From positions 1 through 12,642 of the forward strand of contig CALKYG010000356.1 in assembly GCA_938003575.1 (NCBI GenBank): 12,642 nt of DNA, in the 5' to 3' direction. The notes beneath the pieces were generated by a model. That model did no database searches and was not told the origin of the DNA. It saw only the letters and a program-made list of their open reading frames with translations. Shown here piece by piece: positions 1 through 6,507 of the stretch (position 1 is its first letter; every line of letters begins with the position of its first letter). Source of the DNA: an uncultured Alphaproteobacteria bacterium (GTDB lineage: Bacteria; Pseudomonadota; Alphaproteobacteria; Caulobacterales; Parvularculaceae). Made by a program: the position numbers and the translations under genes.

Positions 1-121
1 ATAATCGCACGGTTTCAGTGTAGGCTGGCCGCGTCGGTGATGGAGGGTGCGCCTTCTGTAGCTTAAGAGGATTCTTCGCAGCGGTTGCGTCGGGAACGCC
101 GTCGGGAGGGAGCGCGGCCTG

Positions 122-688
122 ATGCATATTCCCCGTCATACGCCCGAAGCCTGCCCGGCGCTCGTCCTCAACGCCGATTTCAGACCGCTTTCCTATTTTC
201 CCTTATCGCTGTGGTCCTGGCAGGACACGCTGAAGGCGGTGTTCCTTGATCGTGTCGATGTCGTTGCGCAGTATGACACGGTCGTGCGTTCATCGAATTT
301 TCAGATGCGCCTCCCGTCGGTCGTGTCGCTGAAGACATACGTCAATCATGCGCGCACGCCGGCGTTCACGAGGTTCAATGTTTTTCTCCGCGACAGTTTC
401 AGCTGTCAGTATTGCGGGTCGACCGAACGCGACGCCCTGACGTTTGATCACGTCGTTCCCCGTTCGAAGGGCGGACGCACCACCTGGGAGAATATCGTCG
501 CCGCCTGTTCGTGCTGCAATCTCAGGAAGGGCGGACGCCTTCCCGAGCAGGCGAAGATGTATCCGGCGCGGCGGCCGGAGCGCCCGACCATGTTCGAACT
601 CAACGAGCGCGGCCGCGCCTTTCCGCCAAACTACCTGCACGACAGCTGGCAGGATTTTCTCTATTGGGACAGCGTGCTCGAACCCTGA
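122..688 (+). CDS. HNH endonuclease family protein
   Basis: Predicted zinc-stabilised HNH nuclease fold of 188 aa. Seen: residues 95-98 form CxxC (CQYC), followed by the DH pair D109-H110 in FDHVVPRSKGG, then N124 and a second CxxC at 129-132 leading straight into N133 (CCNLRKGG). These are the expected two zinc knuckles and an H-N-N catalytic set. The N-terminal block LVLNADFRPLSY...LWSWQD is, from memory, typical of a single-copy chromosomal HNH family widespread in Alphaproteobacteria, not of homing endonucleases. The start at 122 is preceded by GGGAGGGA near 104-111, about 10 bases upstream. The 121 bases before it show no gene and no convincing promoter. The family's cellular role is not established; a DNA-maintenance or nuclease function is inference. 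The motifs are complete, with no sign of decay. Confidence 0.9.
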   Translation: MHIPRHTPEACPALVLNADFRPLSYFPLSLWSWQDTLKAVFLDRVDVVAQYDTVVRSSNFQMRLPSVVSLKTYVNHARTPAFTRFNVFLRDSFSCQYCGSTERDALTFDHVVPRSKGGRTTWENIVAACSCCNLRKGGRLPEQAKMYPARRPERPTMFELNERGRAFPPNYLHDSWQDFLYWDSVLEP

Positions 689-701
689 TCCCTCTCAGGT
701 G

Positions 702-730
702 TTGTCCTTGCTGCGGCGCGGCCCTACATT
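702..730 (+). promoter_or_regulatory. possible promoter of the M48 peptidase gene
   Basis: TTGTCC (702-707) and TACATT (725-730) are separated by exactly 17 bases, resembling sigma70-type -35 and -10 boxes. They lie in the 71-base gap between the HNH gene and the peptidase start at 760. Transcription would begin near 737, giving a leader of about 23 bases that still contains the Shine-Dalgarno sequence. This is seen by eye only; a GC-rich genome gives chance matches. Confidence 0.4.
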
Positions 731-749
731 CTCCTTTCAGTGGGATGAC

Positions 750-755
750 GGAGGG
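750..755 (+). promoter_or_regulatory. Shine-Dalgarno sequence deciding the M48 start
   Basis: GGAGGG at 750-755 lies 4 bases before ATG 760. It overlaps the codons after an alternative upstream ATG (745) and is too far from the downstream ATG (790). It therefore favours 760 and gives a short basic n-region before the lipobox. Confidence 0.6.
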
Positions 756-759
756 CCGG

Positions 760-1539
760 ATGCCGATATCGCCGATCAGAAAGAAAACCATGGGCGCCGC
801 AATCGGCGCAGGAGCGCTCATCGCGCTTGCGAGCTGCGCCTACAATGAAGAACTCGGTCGAAGCCAGCTTTCAATTATTCCGGCGAACCAGATGGCCTCT
901 CTCGGCGCGACGGCATGGTCTGACGTCAGCAAGAAGGAAAAGGTCTCAACGGATCCGAAATATGTGAGCCGTCTCAACCGGGTCGCCCCGAAAATCCTCG
1001 TTGCTGCGGGCGAGAACCCTGCAAACTGGGATTACAAGGTTTTCGACAACAAGCAGCTCAATGCGTTTGCGCTGCCCGGGAACCACTTCGCCGTATACAC
1101 CGGCATCATGGACATCATGGAGAATGACGACCAGCTTGCGACCGTGATCGGTCATGAGATTGCGCATGTGCGCGCCAATCATGGCGGCGAGCGCGTCTCG
1201 CAACAGCTCGGCGCCAATGTGGCGATGTCGGCGGCGCAGGCGGCGATCGGATCGGGAAGCCAAACGGGCCAGCTCGCCCTCGGCGCGCTCGGCATCGGCG
1301 CGCAATACGGCGTGCTGCTCCCATTCTCGCGCAAGCACGAGCTGGAAGCGGACAAGCTCGGCGTGCTCTACATGCACCGGGCTGGCTACAATCCGAACGA
1401 AGCCCTGAAATTCTGGCAGAAGATGAGCGCCGCCGGCGGGGCGAAGCCGCCTGAATTCATGTCGACGCACCCCGCGGATTCAACGCGGATCGCGCAGATC
1501 AAGCAGATCATCGCAACCCTGCCTCCGCGCGGGCAATGA
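760..1539 (+). CDS. M48 family zinc metalloprotease, lipoprotein
   Basis: Predicted membrane-anchored periplasmic peptidase of 259 aa, M48 family (LoiP/YggG-like), with a likely role in envelope protein quality control. Seen: N-terminal MPISPIRKK, a hydrophobic stretch (12-24) and lipobox LASC with Cys26 as the predicted lipidated residue. The zinc motif HEIAH is at 132-136 (His132, His136, catalytic Glu133). A downstream ELEAD at 194-198 supplies the third ligand Glu194 and the conserved Asp198. The tail after 200 has the AGYNP and MSTHP...R motifs usual in M48 proteins. The open frame extends upstream to 511, but that part overlaps the HNH gene and lacks family features. The start at 760 is chosen for its Shine-Dalgarno sequence and signal peptide. 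It lies downstream of the HNH gene with its own possible promoter, so co-transcription is uncertain. Confidence 0.93.
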   Translation: MPISPIRKKTMGAAIGAGALIALASCAYNEELGRSQLSIIPANQMASLGATAWSDVSKKEKVSTDPKYVSRLNRVAPKILVAAGENPANWDYKVFDNKQLNAFALPGNHFAVYTGIMDIMENDDQLATVIGHEIAHVRANHGGERVSQQLGANVAMSAAQAAIGSGSQTGQLALGALGIGAQYGVLLPFSRKHELEADKLGVLYMHRAGYNPNEALKFWQKMSAAGGAKPPEFMSTHPADSTRIAQIKQIIATLPPRGQ

Positions 1540-1577
1540 CCTCCTCGCGGCGGCCGCGGCGGCCTGGGAAATAGCGG

Positions 1578-1606
1578 TTGAATTCGCCGCCCGCCGCGAC
1601 TAGGTT
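1578..1606 (+). promoter_or_regulatory. probable promoter of tRNA-His
   Basis: TTGAAT (1578-1583) and TAGGTT (1601-1606) are spaced by 17 bases upstream of the tRNA. The bases after the -10 box are almost all G or C (tcccggcccgcg), the kind of discriminator expected in growth-rate-controlled stable RNA promoters. A start near 1613 would give a 5' leader of about 45 bases holding the hairpins described separately. The assignment is by position and resemblance. Confidence 0.55.
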
Positions 1607-1616
1607 CCCGGCCCGC

Positions 1617-1651
1617 GCCGGACCCGCTTCAAGAGGGGTCCGGCCGGACCC
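1617..1651 (+). repeat. nested inverted repeats in the pre-tRNA-His leader
   Basis: GCCGGACCC (1617-1625) pairs perfectly with GGGTCCGGC (1636-1644), a 9-bp stem with a 10-base loop. The second arm is also the left part of a perfect 16-base palindrome, GGGTCCGGCCGGACCC (1636-1651). The two structures exclude each other. The element ends 6 bases before the mature tRNA. It could be a leader structure for processing, a terminator for the peptidase gene upstream (there is no T-run), or a protein-binding palindrome. Confidence 0.6.
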
Positions 1652-1657
1652 GTAAGT

Positions 1658-1734
1658 GCCGCCTTAGCTCAGTTGGTTAGAGCGCTAGATTGTGGATCTA
1701 GAGGTCGCTGGTTCGAGACCAGCAGGCGGTACCA
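1658..1734 (+). tRNA. tRNA-His (GTG anticodon)
   Basis: A complete 77-base cloverleaf can be drawn. Acceptor arms are 1658-1664 and 1724-1730, paired except for a G1:U72 wobble. The D arm is 1667-1670 with 1680-1683. The anticodon stem is CTAGA/TCTAG (1685-1689, 1697-1701) around loop TTGTGGA, giving anticodon GTG (1692-1694), which reads His codons. The T arm is GCTGG/CCAGC with loop TTCGAGA. CCA (1732-1734) is encoded. The discriminator is A (1731) and the base before position 1 is T (1657), so the canonical encoded G-1 of histidine tRNAs is absent. This matches the known exception in a clade of Alphaproteobacteria whose histidyl-tRNA synthetase does not need G-1. Confidence 0.97.
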
Positions 1735-1773
1735 TCTCCGACGCTGTTGCGAACAAGTGTGCTGAGCCGGCTG

Positions 1774-1799
1774 CAAAGGGCTGGACGGCCCGCCCTTTG
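1774..1799 (+). terminator. hairpin downstream of tRNA-His, possible terminator
   Basis: CAAAGGGC (1774-1781) and GCCCTTTG (1792-1799) form a perfect 8-bp stem around a 10-base loop, about 40 bases after the tRNA 3' end. It is in the right place to end the tRNA transcript. It lacks a following T-run (tgtgcgcc follows), so it is a weak intrinsic terminator at best and may only protect a 3' end. Confidence 0.35.
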
Positions 1800-1825
1800 T
1801 GCGCCATCGCGGCCCCATTTCCTTA

Positions 1826-1860
1826 AGGCTTTGAGCAGTATAGCAAACTCTCCAAAGCCT
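1826..1860 (+). repeat. inverted repeat in the leader of the glycan cluster
   Basis: AGGCTTTG (1826-1833) and CAAAGCCT (1853-1860) are perfect 8-base complements separated by 19 bases that include TATAGC (1839-1844), a -10-like hexamer. No good -35 box lies 16-18 bases before it. The arms bracket the -10-like box and lie 45-79 bases before the aldolase start, so an operator or a 5' leader structure is possible. Evidence is limited to symmetry and position. Nothing else was seen in 1735-1904. Confidence 0.4.
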
Positions 1861-1904
1861 GTCGTCGCGGTTGATCCGATTGGGGGAGAGGGCGAAAAGG
1901 GTTC

Positions 1905-2900
1905 ATGGACGAACTTGAGCGGTTTTCGGCCGAAATCGGCGGGCGCCTCGACCTTGTTCAGGGGGCGGGCGGCAACATTTCGGAAAAATCGGGCGGGAGC
2001 ATGCGGATCAAGGCGTCGGGCGCATGGCTCGCCGACGCGCTTGCGAAACCGATTTTCGTCGAGGTCGATCTTGACCGGATCCGCGCCGCGCTCGCCGGCG
2101 ATTTCGACGACGCGATTCTGAAAGCCGCGCTCGCCAGCGAGGGCGAGTTGCGGCCCTCGATTGAAACGCCCCTGCATGCGCTGTCGCCGTTCGCCGTCGT
2201 CGCCCATGTCCACTCGGCGAATGCGATCGCCTGGAGCGTCCGGAAGGACGCCCCCGACCGCCTCAAGGAACGGCTCGCCGGAATCGACTGGGCGTTCATT
2301 CCTTATGCGCGTCCCGGCGCGCCGCTTGCCAGATCCGTGCGCGCGGCGTTTCGATCGGCGCGGCCTCGCGTCCTCATCCTCGGCAATCACGGGCTCGTCG
2401 CCGCCGCCGACACGATCGGCGAATTGCGCGCATTGCTCGACGAAGTTGAGGAGCGGCTCGCGCCGTGCGGCGAGGCCCCCCATCCCGGCGGCGCCGACCC
2501 CAAACCGGCGCCGCCGCCCGGCTATCGCTGGATCGAGGACTCCCCGTGCGGCTTCCTGGCGAATGACGAAGCGCGCTGCGCCATCGCGGCGAAAGGATCG
2601 CTTTATCCCGACCACGTCGTGTTTCTCGGGCCCGCGATGACGCTTGCCCGCGGAATCGAAGAGATTGCAACCATGATCCCGCCGCCAAAAGCGGCGATCG
2701 TGAAGACTGTCGGCGTCCTTGCGCGCAATGACCTGACGAAGGGCGCGCTCGCGATGCTCGATTGCCTCGGGCTCGTGCTCGCGCGTCTCGATCCCGGCGC
2801 GCCAGTCAATTACCTTTCCGCTGAAGACGAAGCTGCGCTATTGGGCTGGGACGCTGAAACCTACCGGCAGGCGCTCGACAGGCGCTCAACGCCGGCATGA
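1905..2900 (+). CDS. class II aldolase/adducin-family protein with C-terminal extension
   Basis: Predicted zinc-dependent class II (AraD/FucA-type) aldolase or epimerase acting on a sugar phosphate in the cytoplasm. Seen: GAGGNIS (20-26) for phosphate binding, ASG (37-39), SIETPLHA (85-92) with the likely catalytic Glu87, HVHS (101-104) supplying His101 and His103, and NHGLV (161-165) supplying His162. The catalytic Glu and three metal His expected in this superfamily are all present. At 331 aa it exceeds the usual 210-260. About 130 residues after 195, including a Pro-rich linker at 201-205 and the block YPDHVVFLGP (234-243), form an extra region of unknown role. AAGGG lies just before ATG 1905, so the ribosome-binding site is weak. 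It is the first gene of the cluster, with a 25-base gap to the next gene. The substrate cannot be told; supplying a building block for the glycan is inference. Confidence 0.85.
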   Translation: MDELERFSAEIGGRLDLVQGAGGNISEKSGGSMRIKASGAWLADALAKPIFVEVDLDRIRAALAGDFDDAILKAALASEGELRPSIETPLHALSPFAVVAHVHSANAIAWSVRKDAPDRLKERLAGIDWAFIPYARPGAPLARSVRAAFRSARPRVLILGNHGLVAAADTIGELRALLDEVEERLAPCGEAPHPGGADPKPAPPPGYRWIEDSPCGFLANDEARCAIAAKGSLYPDHVVFLGPAMTLARGIEEIATMIPPPKAAIVKTVGVLARNDLTKGALAMLDCLGLVLARLDPGAPVNYLSAEDEAALLGWDAETYRQALDRRSTPA

Positions 2901-2925
2901 AGGGGAAGGCGTAAGGTCAGGCGCG

Positions 2926-4566
2926 ATGCAGATCATCATTCCGATGTCGGGTTTCGGCGAGCGATTCCGCCGCGCCGGCTATTCAAGGCCCAAGCCGCTT
3001 ATAGAGATCGAAGGCCGCGCGATCATCGAACATGTCGTCGATCTGTTTCCGGGCGAGAAGGACATCACCTTTGTTTGCAACGAAGACCATCTGAAGGCGC
3101 CGGCATTCAGGATGGAGGAGATTTTGATGCGGGCGGCCCCGTCGGCGCGCATCGCTGCTGTTGCAAGCCGGAAGCTCGGCCCGATCGACGCTGTCCTGCG
3201 CGGGGTTCCCGATCTTGATCCCGACAAGCCGACGATCGTCAACTATTGCGACTTCACCTGCGTCTGGGACTGGGCGGATTTCAAGTCTTTCGCCGCCGAC
3301 ACGCGATGCGCGGGCGCTATCCCCTGTTACCGCGGGTTTCATCCTCATTCGCTGGGTTCGACGTTTTACGCCTATGTCCGCGAAAGCGGCCTGTGGGCGC
3401 ACGATATCCAGGAGAAAAAGCCGTTCACGGATGAACCAAAGACTGAGTTCGCGTCGAGCGGCGCCTATTATTTCGACAGCGGCCGGCGAATGAAGGACGC
3501 CTTTGAAGAGACAATTCGACGGGGTCTTCTGGTAAACGGCGAATACTACGTCTCGATGGCTTACAAGCCGATGTTTGAACGCGGCGAGAAGGTCGCCGTC
3601 TATGAAATTCCGTATTTCATGCAATGGGGAACCCCGGAAGATTTCGAGGAGTACAAGCGCTGGTCGGACCTGTTCCGCGCGCTGGCGCAGGATGATCAGC
3701 CGCCGCCGAGGTTCGGCGGCTCGATGCTGATGCCGGCGGCGGGGCTCGGCGCGCGTTTTGTGAAGGAAGGCTTTGAGAAGCCAAAGCCGTTGATTGACGT
3801 TTCGGGAACGCCGATGGTCGTTCGCGCGATCCGCGACCTGCCGCGCGCAGACGCCGTGCGCGTCGTCCTTCGCCGCGACCTGCCGATGGTCGAGAAGGTC
3901 GATGAGGCGCTGCGTTCGATCCCGGGCGCTGATGCGCTGCTCCTCGACCGGCTGACGGATGGGCAGGCGCGGACCTGTCTTCTGGGGCTCCATGGCCTCG
4001 ATGAAACGGCGCCGTTAACCATCGGCGCCTGCGACAACGGCCTTCTTTATGATGGCGCACGCCTTGCAGCGCTCGCCCGCGATGCAGACGTGATCGTCTG
4101 GGGAAAGAGGCGCCACCCCGCGGCGCGTCTGAAACCGGAACAATTCGGCTGGATTGATGCGGATGCGGATGGAAGAATCAGGCGCGTCTCCGTCAAGGTC
4201 CCGCTCCGCGATCCGGCGGCGGATCCGATCGTGACGGGCGCCTTCACCTTCGTCCGCGCGGGGGATTTTCGCCGGGCGGCGGAGCGCATGATCGAACGGG
4301 GAGGGAAGGTTAATGGCGAATACTATGTGGACGAGTGCGTCAATGACGCGATTGCGCTTGGTCTCGACTGCCGACTTTTCGAAGTCGATCATTATCTCGG
4401 CTGGGGAACGCCTGACGAATTGAGGACGTTCGACTACTGGACGGAGTGTTTCGACCAATGGCCAAGCCATCCCTATCGTCTGGAGAAGGACCGTCGCGTG
4501 GCGTCGCCGTCCCGCCCGGCGATCCGCGCGCGGAGCCGGCCGGCAAGACCGGCGCGGCCGCGTTGA
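2926..4566 (+). CDS. tandem double sugar nucleotidyltransferase
   Basis: Two nucleotidyltransferase domains of the sugar-phosphate NTP-transferase superfamily lie in one 546-aa chain; such enzymes join a sugar or polyol phosphate to a nucleotide. Domain 1 (about 1-250) has SGFGERF (8-14), RPKPLI (21-26), a metal-binding Asp in NYCDF (106-110), VNGEYYV (203-209) and WGTPEDFEEY (234-243). Domain 2 (about 265-508) repeats the order: AAGLGARF (271-278), KPKPLI (285-290), ACDNG (368-372), VNGEYYV (462-468) and WGTPDEL (493-499). Both halves keep the glycine-rich loop, PKP lysine and Asp, so neither is obviously dead, but they have diverged strongly. The usual Thr of GxGTR is replaced in both. The last 30 residues are a basic, Pro/Arg-rich tail lying in a 109-base overlap with the next gene. 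AAGG near 2913 precedes the start. The sugar and nucleotide are unknown. Confidence 0.88.
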   Translation: MQIIIPMSGFGERFRRAGYSRPKPLIEIEGRAIIEHVVDLFPGEKDITFVCNEDHLKAPAFRMEEILMRAAPSARIAAVASRKLGPIDAVLRGVPDLDPDKPTIVNYCDFTCVWDWADFKSFAADTRCAGAIPCYRGFHPHSLGSTFYAYVRESGLWAHDIQEKKPFTDEPKTEFASSGAYYFDSGRRMKDAFEETIRRGLLVNGEYYVSMAYKPMFERGEKVAVYEIPYFMQWGTPEDFEEYKRWSDLFRALAQDDQPPPRFGGSMLMPAAGLGARFVKEGFEKPKPLIDVSGTPMVVRAIRDLPRADAVRVVLRRDLPMVEKVDEALRSIPGADALLLDRLTDGQARTCLLGLHGLDETAPLTIGACDNGLLYDGARLAALARDADVIVWGKRRHPAARLKPEQFGWIDADADGRIRRVSVKVPLRDPAADPIVTGAFTFVRAGDFRRAAERMIERGGKVNGEYYVDECVNDAIALGLDCRLFEVDHYLGWGTPDELRTFDYWTECFDQWPSHPYRLEKDRRVASPSRPAIRARSRPARPARPR

Positions 4567-4967
4567 GCGGACAGATTGCGCGTTTCAGCGCCGCCGGCCT
4601 CGCCAATGTCGGGGTCGATCTCTTCGTTTATTCCTCTCTGCTTGTTGTCGGCTCGTCGATCCCCGTCGCCAAGGCCGCCGCATTCGCCTGCGGCGCGACA
4701 TTCGCCTATTTCGTCAACAAGAACTGGACATTCCGCGCGGGCAGGGGAAACTCCCGGCAGTTTGCGGCTTTCGCATCGCTTTACGCCGCCAGCATGGCGG
4801 TCAATGTCGGCGCCAACAGCGCCGTTATCGAGATTCTCGGCGCAAGTCTTTTCGGCAAGGCGGCCGCCTATTGCGTCGCCCTCCTATTGAGCGCCACGAT
4901 GAATTTCTTCGGCATGCGCCGGATTTTGCTCTCGCGGCGGCGCGCAGATTTTCCAGCGGTGACATGA
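4458..4967 (+). CDS. GtrA family membrane protein
   Basis: Small polytopic inner-membrane protein of the GtrA family, thought to help polyprenyl-phosphate-linked sugars cross the membrane. Seen: about four hydrophobic segments (roughly residues 43-64, 70-86, 101-123 and 130-150 of 169) and the family hallmark NKNWTF at 87-92, followed by a positive stretch. The start is uncertain. ATG 4458 has GGAG at 4443-4446 but creates a 109-base overlap with the upstream gene and a Gly/Pro-rich N-terminal tail of about 38 residues. TTG 4563 overlaps the upstream stop as TTGA and would give a typical 134-aa GtrA, but has no visible Shine-Dalgarno sequence. GTG 4446 is a third option. The stop overlaps the next start as ATGA. 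Its nearby GT2 gene and two GT-C-like genes fit a lipid-linked sugar export and transfer module. Confidence 0.88.
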   Translation: MAKPSLSSGEGPSRGVAVPPGDPRAEPAGKTGAAALSGQIARFSAAGLANVGVDLFVYSSLLVVGSSIPVAKAAAFACGATFAYFVNKNWTFRAGRGNSRQFAAFASLYAASMAVNVGANSAVIEILGASLFGKAAAYCVALLLSATMNFFGMRRILLSRRRADFPAVT

Positions 4968-5788
4968 TGGCAGGCAAGACGCTCATACTCGGCGGAACCT
5001 ATTTCCCCTCGCATGATGAGAACCGAATGGCGAGCGAGGGCGACACTGCGGCTGCGCGCAAGCGTTTTCTCGCCGACCGCTTCCGCAATCTCGACGCGCT
5101 GCTGTCGCACCGCTTCTCGTGGATGAACGACTACATCAACACCGGTGAGAAGGTCGTCGAGTTCGGCTGCGGCGCCGGATTTCTTCCGCTTTACGTCAGC
5201 AAGGGCGACATTACGCTGACCGACGTCGTCAGAAACGAATGGGTCGATGAAATCGCCGATGCGATGAATCCGCCGTTTCCGCCAGCTTCAATCGATGTCG
5301 TCGTGTGCAGCCATATGATGCATCACATGGCGAAGCCCGTGACGTTCCTTAAGCTCGTTCATCCGCTCCTGAAGCCAGGCGGACGCATTCTCATCCAGGA
5401 GATCAATACGGCCCTTTTCATGCGCGCTCTCCTGCGGCTGATGCGGCACGAGGGCTGGTCTTATGATGTCGATGTGTTCAATGAAAATGAAGTCACAAAC
5501 GATCCCGCCGATCCATGGTCGGCGAACTGCGCGATCCCTGAAATGCTGTTCGGCTCGTCGGACGAGTTCGAAAAGCGCGTTCCGGGTTATGAGGTTGTCA
5601 AGAACGACCTCAATGAATGTCTGCTTTTTCCGCTTTCCGGCGGCGTCATCGCCAAGACGCCGGTGCCGGAACTTCCCGGTTTTGCGCTGAAAGCTGTCGC
5701 CGCGCTGGACAAGGCCCTTGTCGCGATCGCGCCCGGACTGTTCGCATTCGGCCGCTCGGTCGTGTTGAGAAAACGGGAGCTTGCATGA
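4964..5788 (+). CDS. class I SAM-dependent methyltransferase
   Basis: Predicted cytoplasmic methyltransferase of 274 aa. Seen: motif I EFGCGAGF (66-73) for S-adenosylmethionine binding, an acidic residue at the end of strand 2 (TDVVR, Asp87), DVVVCSHMMHH (111-121) and LLKPGGRILIQE (135-146). This is the order of the methyltransferase type 11 fold. The region after 147 probably shapes the acceptor site and has no motif I recognise. The frame extends upstream to 4871, but ATG 4964 overlaps the GtrA stop as ATGA and begins the recognisable protein (ATG 4967 is an equal alternative). It is coupled to the GT2 gene through another ATGA. Methylation of the sugar or of a glycan end is likely from context; the acceptor is not known. 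Confidence 0.88.
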   Translation: MMAGKTLILGGTYFPSHDENRMASEGDTAAARKRFLADRFRNLDALLSHRFSWMNDYINTGEKVVEFGCGAGFLPLYVSKGDITLTDVVRNEWVDEIADAMNPPFPPASIDVVVCSHMMHHMAKPVTFLKLVHPLLKPGGRILIQEINTALFMRALLRLMRHEGWSYDVDVFNENEVTNDPADPWSANCAIPEMLFGSSDEFEKRVPGYEVVKNDLNECLLFPLSGGVIAKTPVPELPGFALKAVAALDKALVAIAPGLFAFGRSVVLRKRELA

Positions 5789-6507
5789 CAGCGCCGAGAT
5801 TTTCGCTCGTCATTCCTTGCTACAATGAAGCGGCGAATCTGCCGCTTCTCATCGCGCGCTGCCGGGAAAGCCTTTCCGGGCGCGGCGTTGAAATCGTGCT
5901 CGTCGACAACGGATCAACAGACAATAGCGCGGAGGTTCTGGAGACTCTCATCGCCGGAGACAGCGACATTCGCAGCGTAAGGGTCGGGAAGAATCAGGGC
6001 TACGGGTTTGGAATCCTGAGCGGCCTTCGCGCCGCCCGCGGGGACGTGCTCGGCTGGACGCACGCCGACATGCAGACCGATCCCGCCGATTTCCTGCGGG
6101 CGGCCGCAATTTTCGATTCGTCTGCGACGCCAGAGACCGTTTTCGTGAAAGGCCGCCGCCGCGGGCGCCCGCCCGGCGATGAATTCTTCACCTGCGGCAT
6201 GGCGGCATTTGAAACTCTTCTGCTCGGCAGGATGCTGGTCGACATTAATGCGCAGCCGACGGTGTTTCACCGCCGCTTTTATGACCAATGGTCGTCGCCC
6301 CCTCATGATTTCTCCCTCGACCTTTACGCCTATTTTCAAGCGAAGGCCCAGGGATTGAAGGTCGAGCGCTTTGACGTCGTTTTCGGCGAGCGCGCGCACG
6401 GAACATCGCGCTGGAACGTCAACTGGAAGGCGAAACGAAAATTCATTGAACGGACGGTCAATTTCAGCTTTGAACTGCGCCGACGCATGGCGAAGGAGAG
6501 GCGATGA
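5785..6507 (+). CDS. family 2 glycosyltransferase (polyprenyl-phosphate sugar synthase type)
   Basis: GT-A fold transferase of 240 aa, resembling dolichol/polyprenyl-phosphate sugar synthases. Seen: SLVIPCYNEAANL (7-19), VLVDNGSTDNS (38-48) with Asp41, KNQGYGFGILSGL (69-81), HADMQTDP (93-100) where the family usually has DADLQHDP, NAQPTVFHR (155-163), and a C-terminal ERAHGTSRWN loop (202-211). There is no C-terminal transmembrane pair as in GtrB, so it would be a peripheral cytoplasmic enzyme. GGGAG (5775-5779) precedes ATG 5785, which overlaps the previous stop as ATGA. Next to GtrA and GT-C-like genes, the likely job is loading a sugar onto undecaprenyl phosphate. Direct transfer to a growing glycan is the alternative. 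Confidence 0.9.
   Translation: MTAPRFSLVIPCYNEAANLPLLIARCRESLSGRGVEIVLVDNGSTDNSAEVLETLIAGDSDIRSVRVGKNQGYGFGILSGLRAARGDVLGWTHADMQTDPADFLRAAAIFDSSATPETVFVKGRRRGRPPGDEFFTCGMAAFETLLLGRMLVDINAQPTVFHRRFYDQWSSPPHDFSLDLYAYFQAKAQGLKVERFDVVFGERAHGTSRWNVNWKAKRKFIERTVNFSFELRRRMAKERR

Noticed and set aside
122..688. HNH protein as a mobile homing endonuclease or defence effector
   Set aside because: It is a free-standing chromosomal-type HNH protein with no intron, intein, toxin, immunity or phage gene next to it.
511..759. Upstream extension of the M48 peptidase frame to 511
   Set aside because: It overlaps the HNH gene in another frame, lacks peptidase similarity, and would bury the lipoprotein signal peptide inside the protein.
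1658..1900. tRNA-His as the attachment site of a genomic island carrying the glycan cluster
   Set aside because: No integrase gene and no repeat of the tRNA 3' end was found in the window, and base composition looks the same on both sides. The right boundary may lie outside, so this is unsupported rather than excluded.
1698..2615. A 305-codon minus-strand open frame running into the tRNA
   Set aside because: It is antisense to the aldolase with its intact catalytic motifs, and its N-terminal codons come from the tRNA and spacer. This is a common false prediction next to tRNAs.
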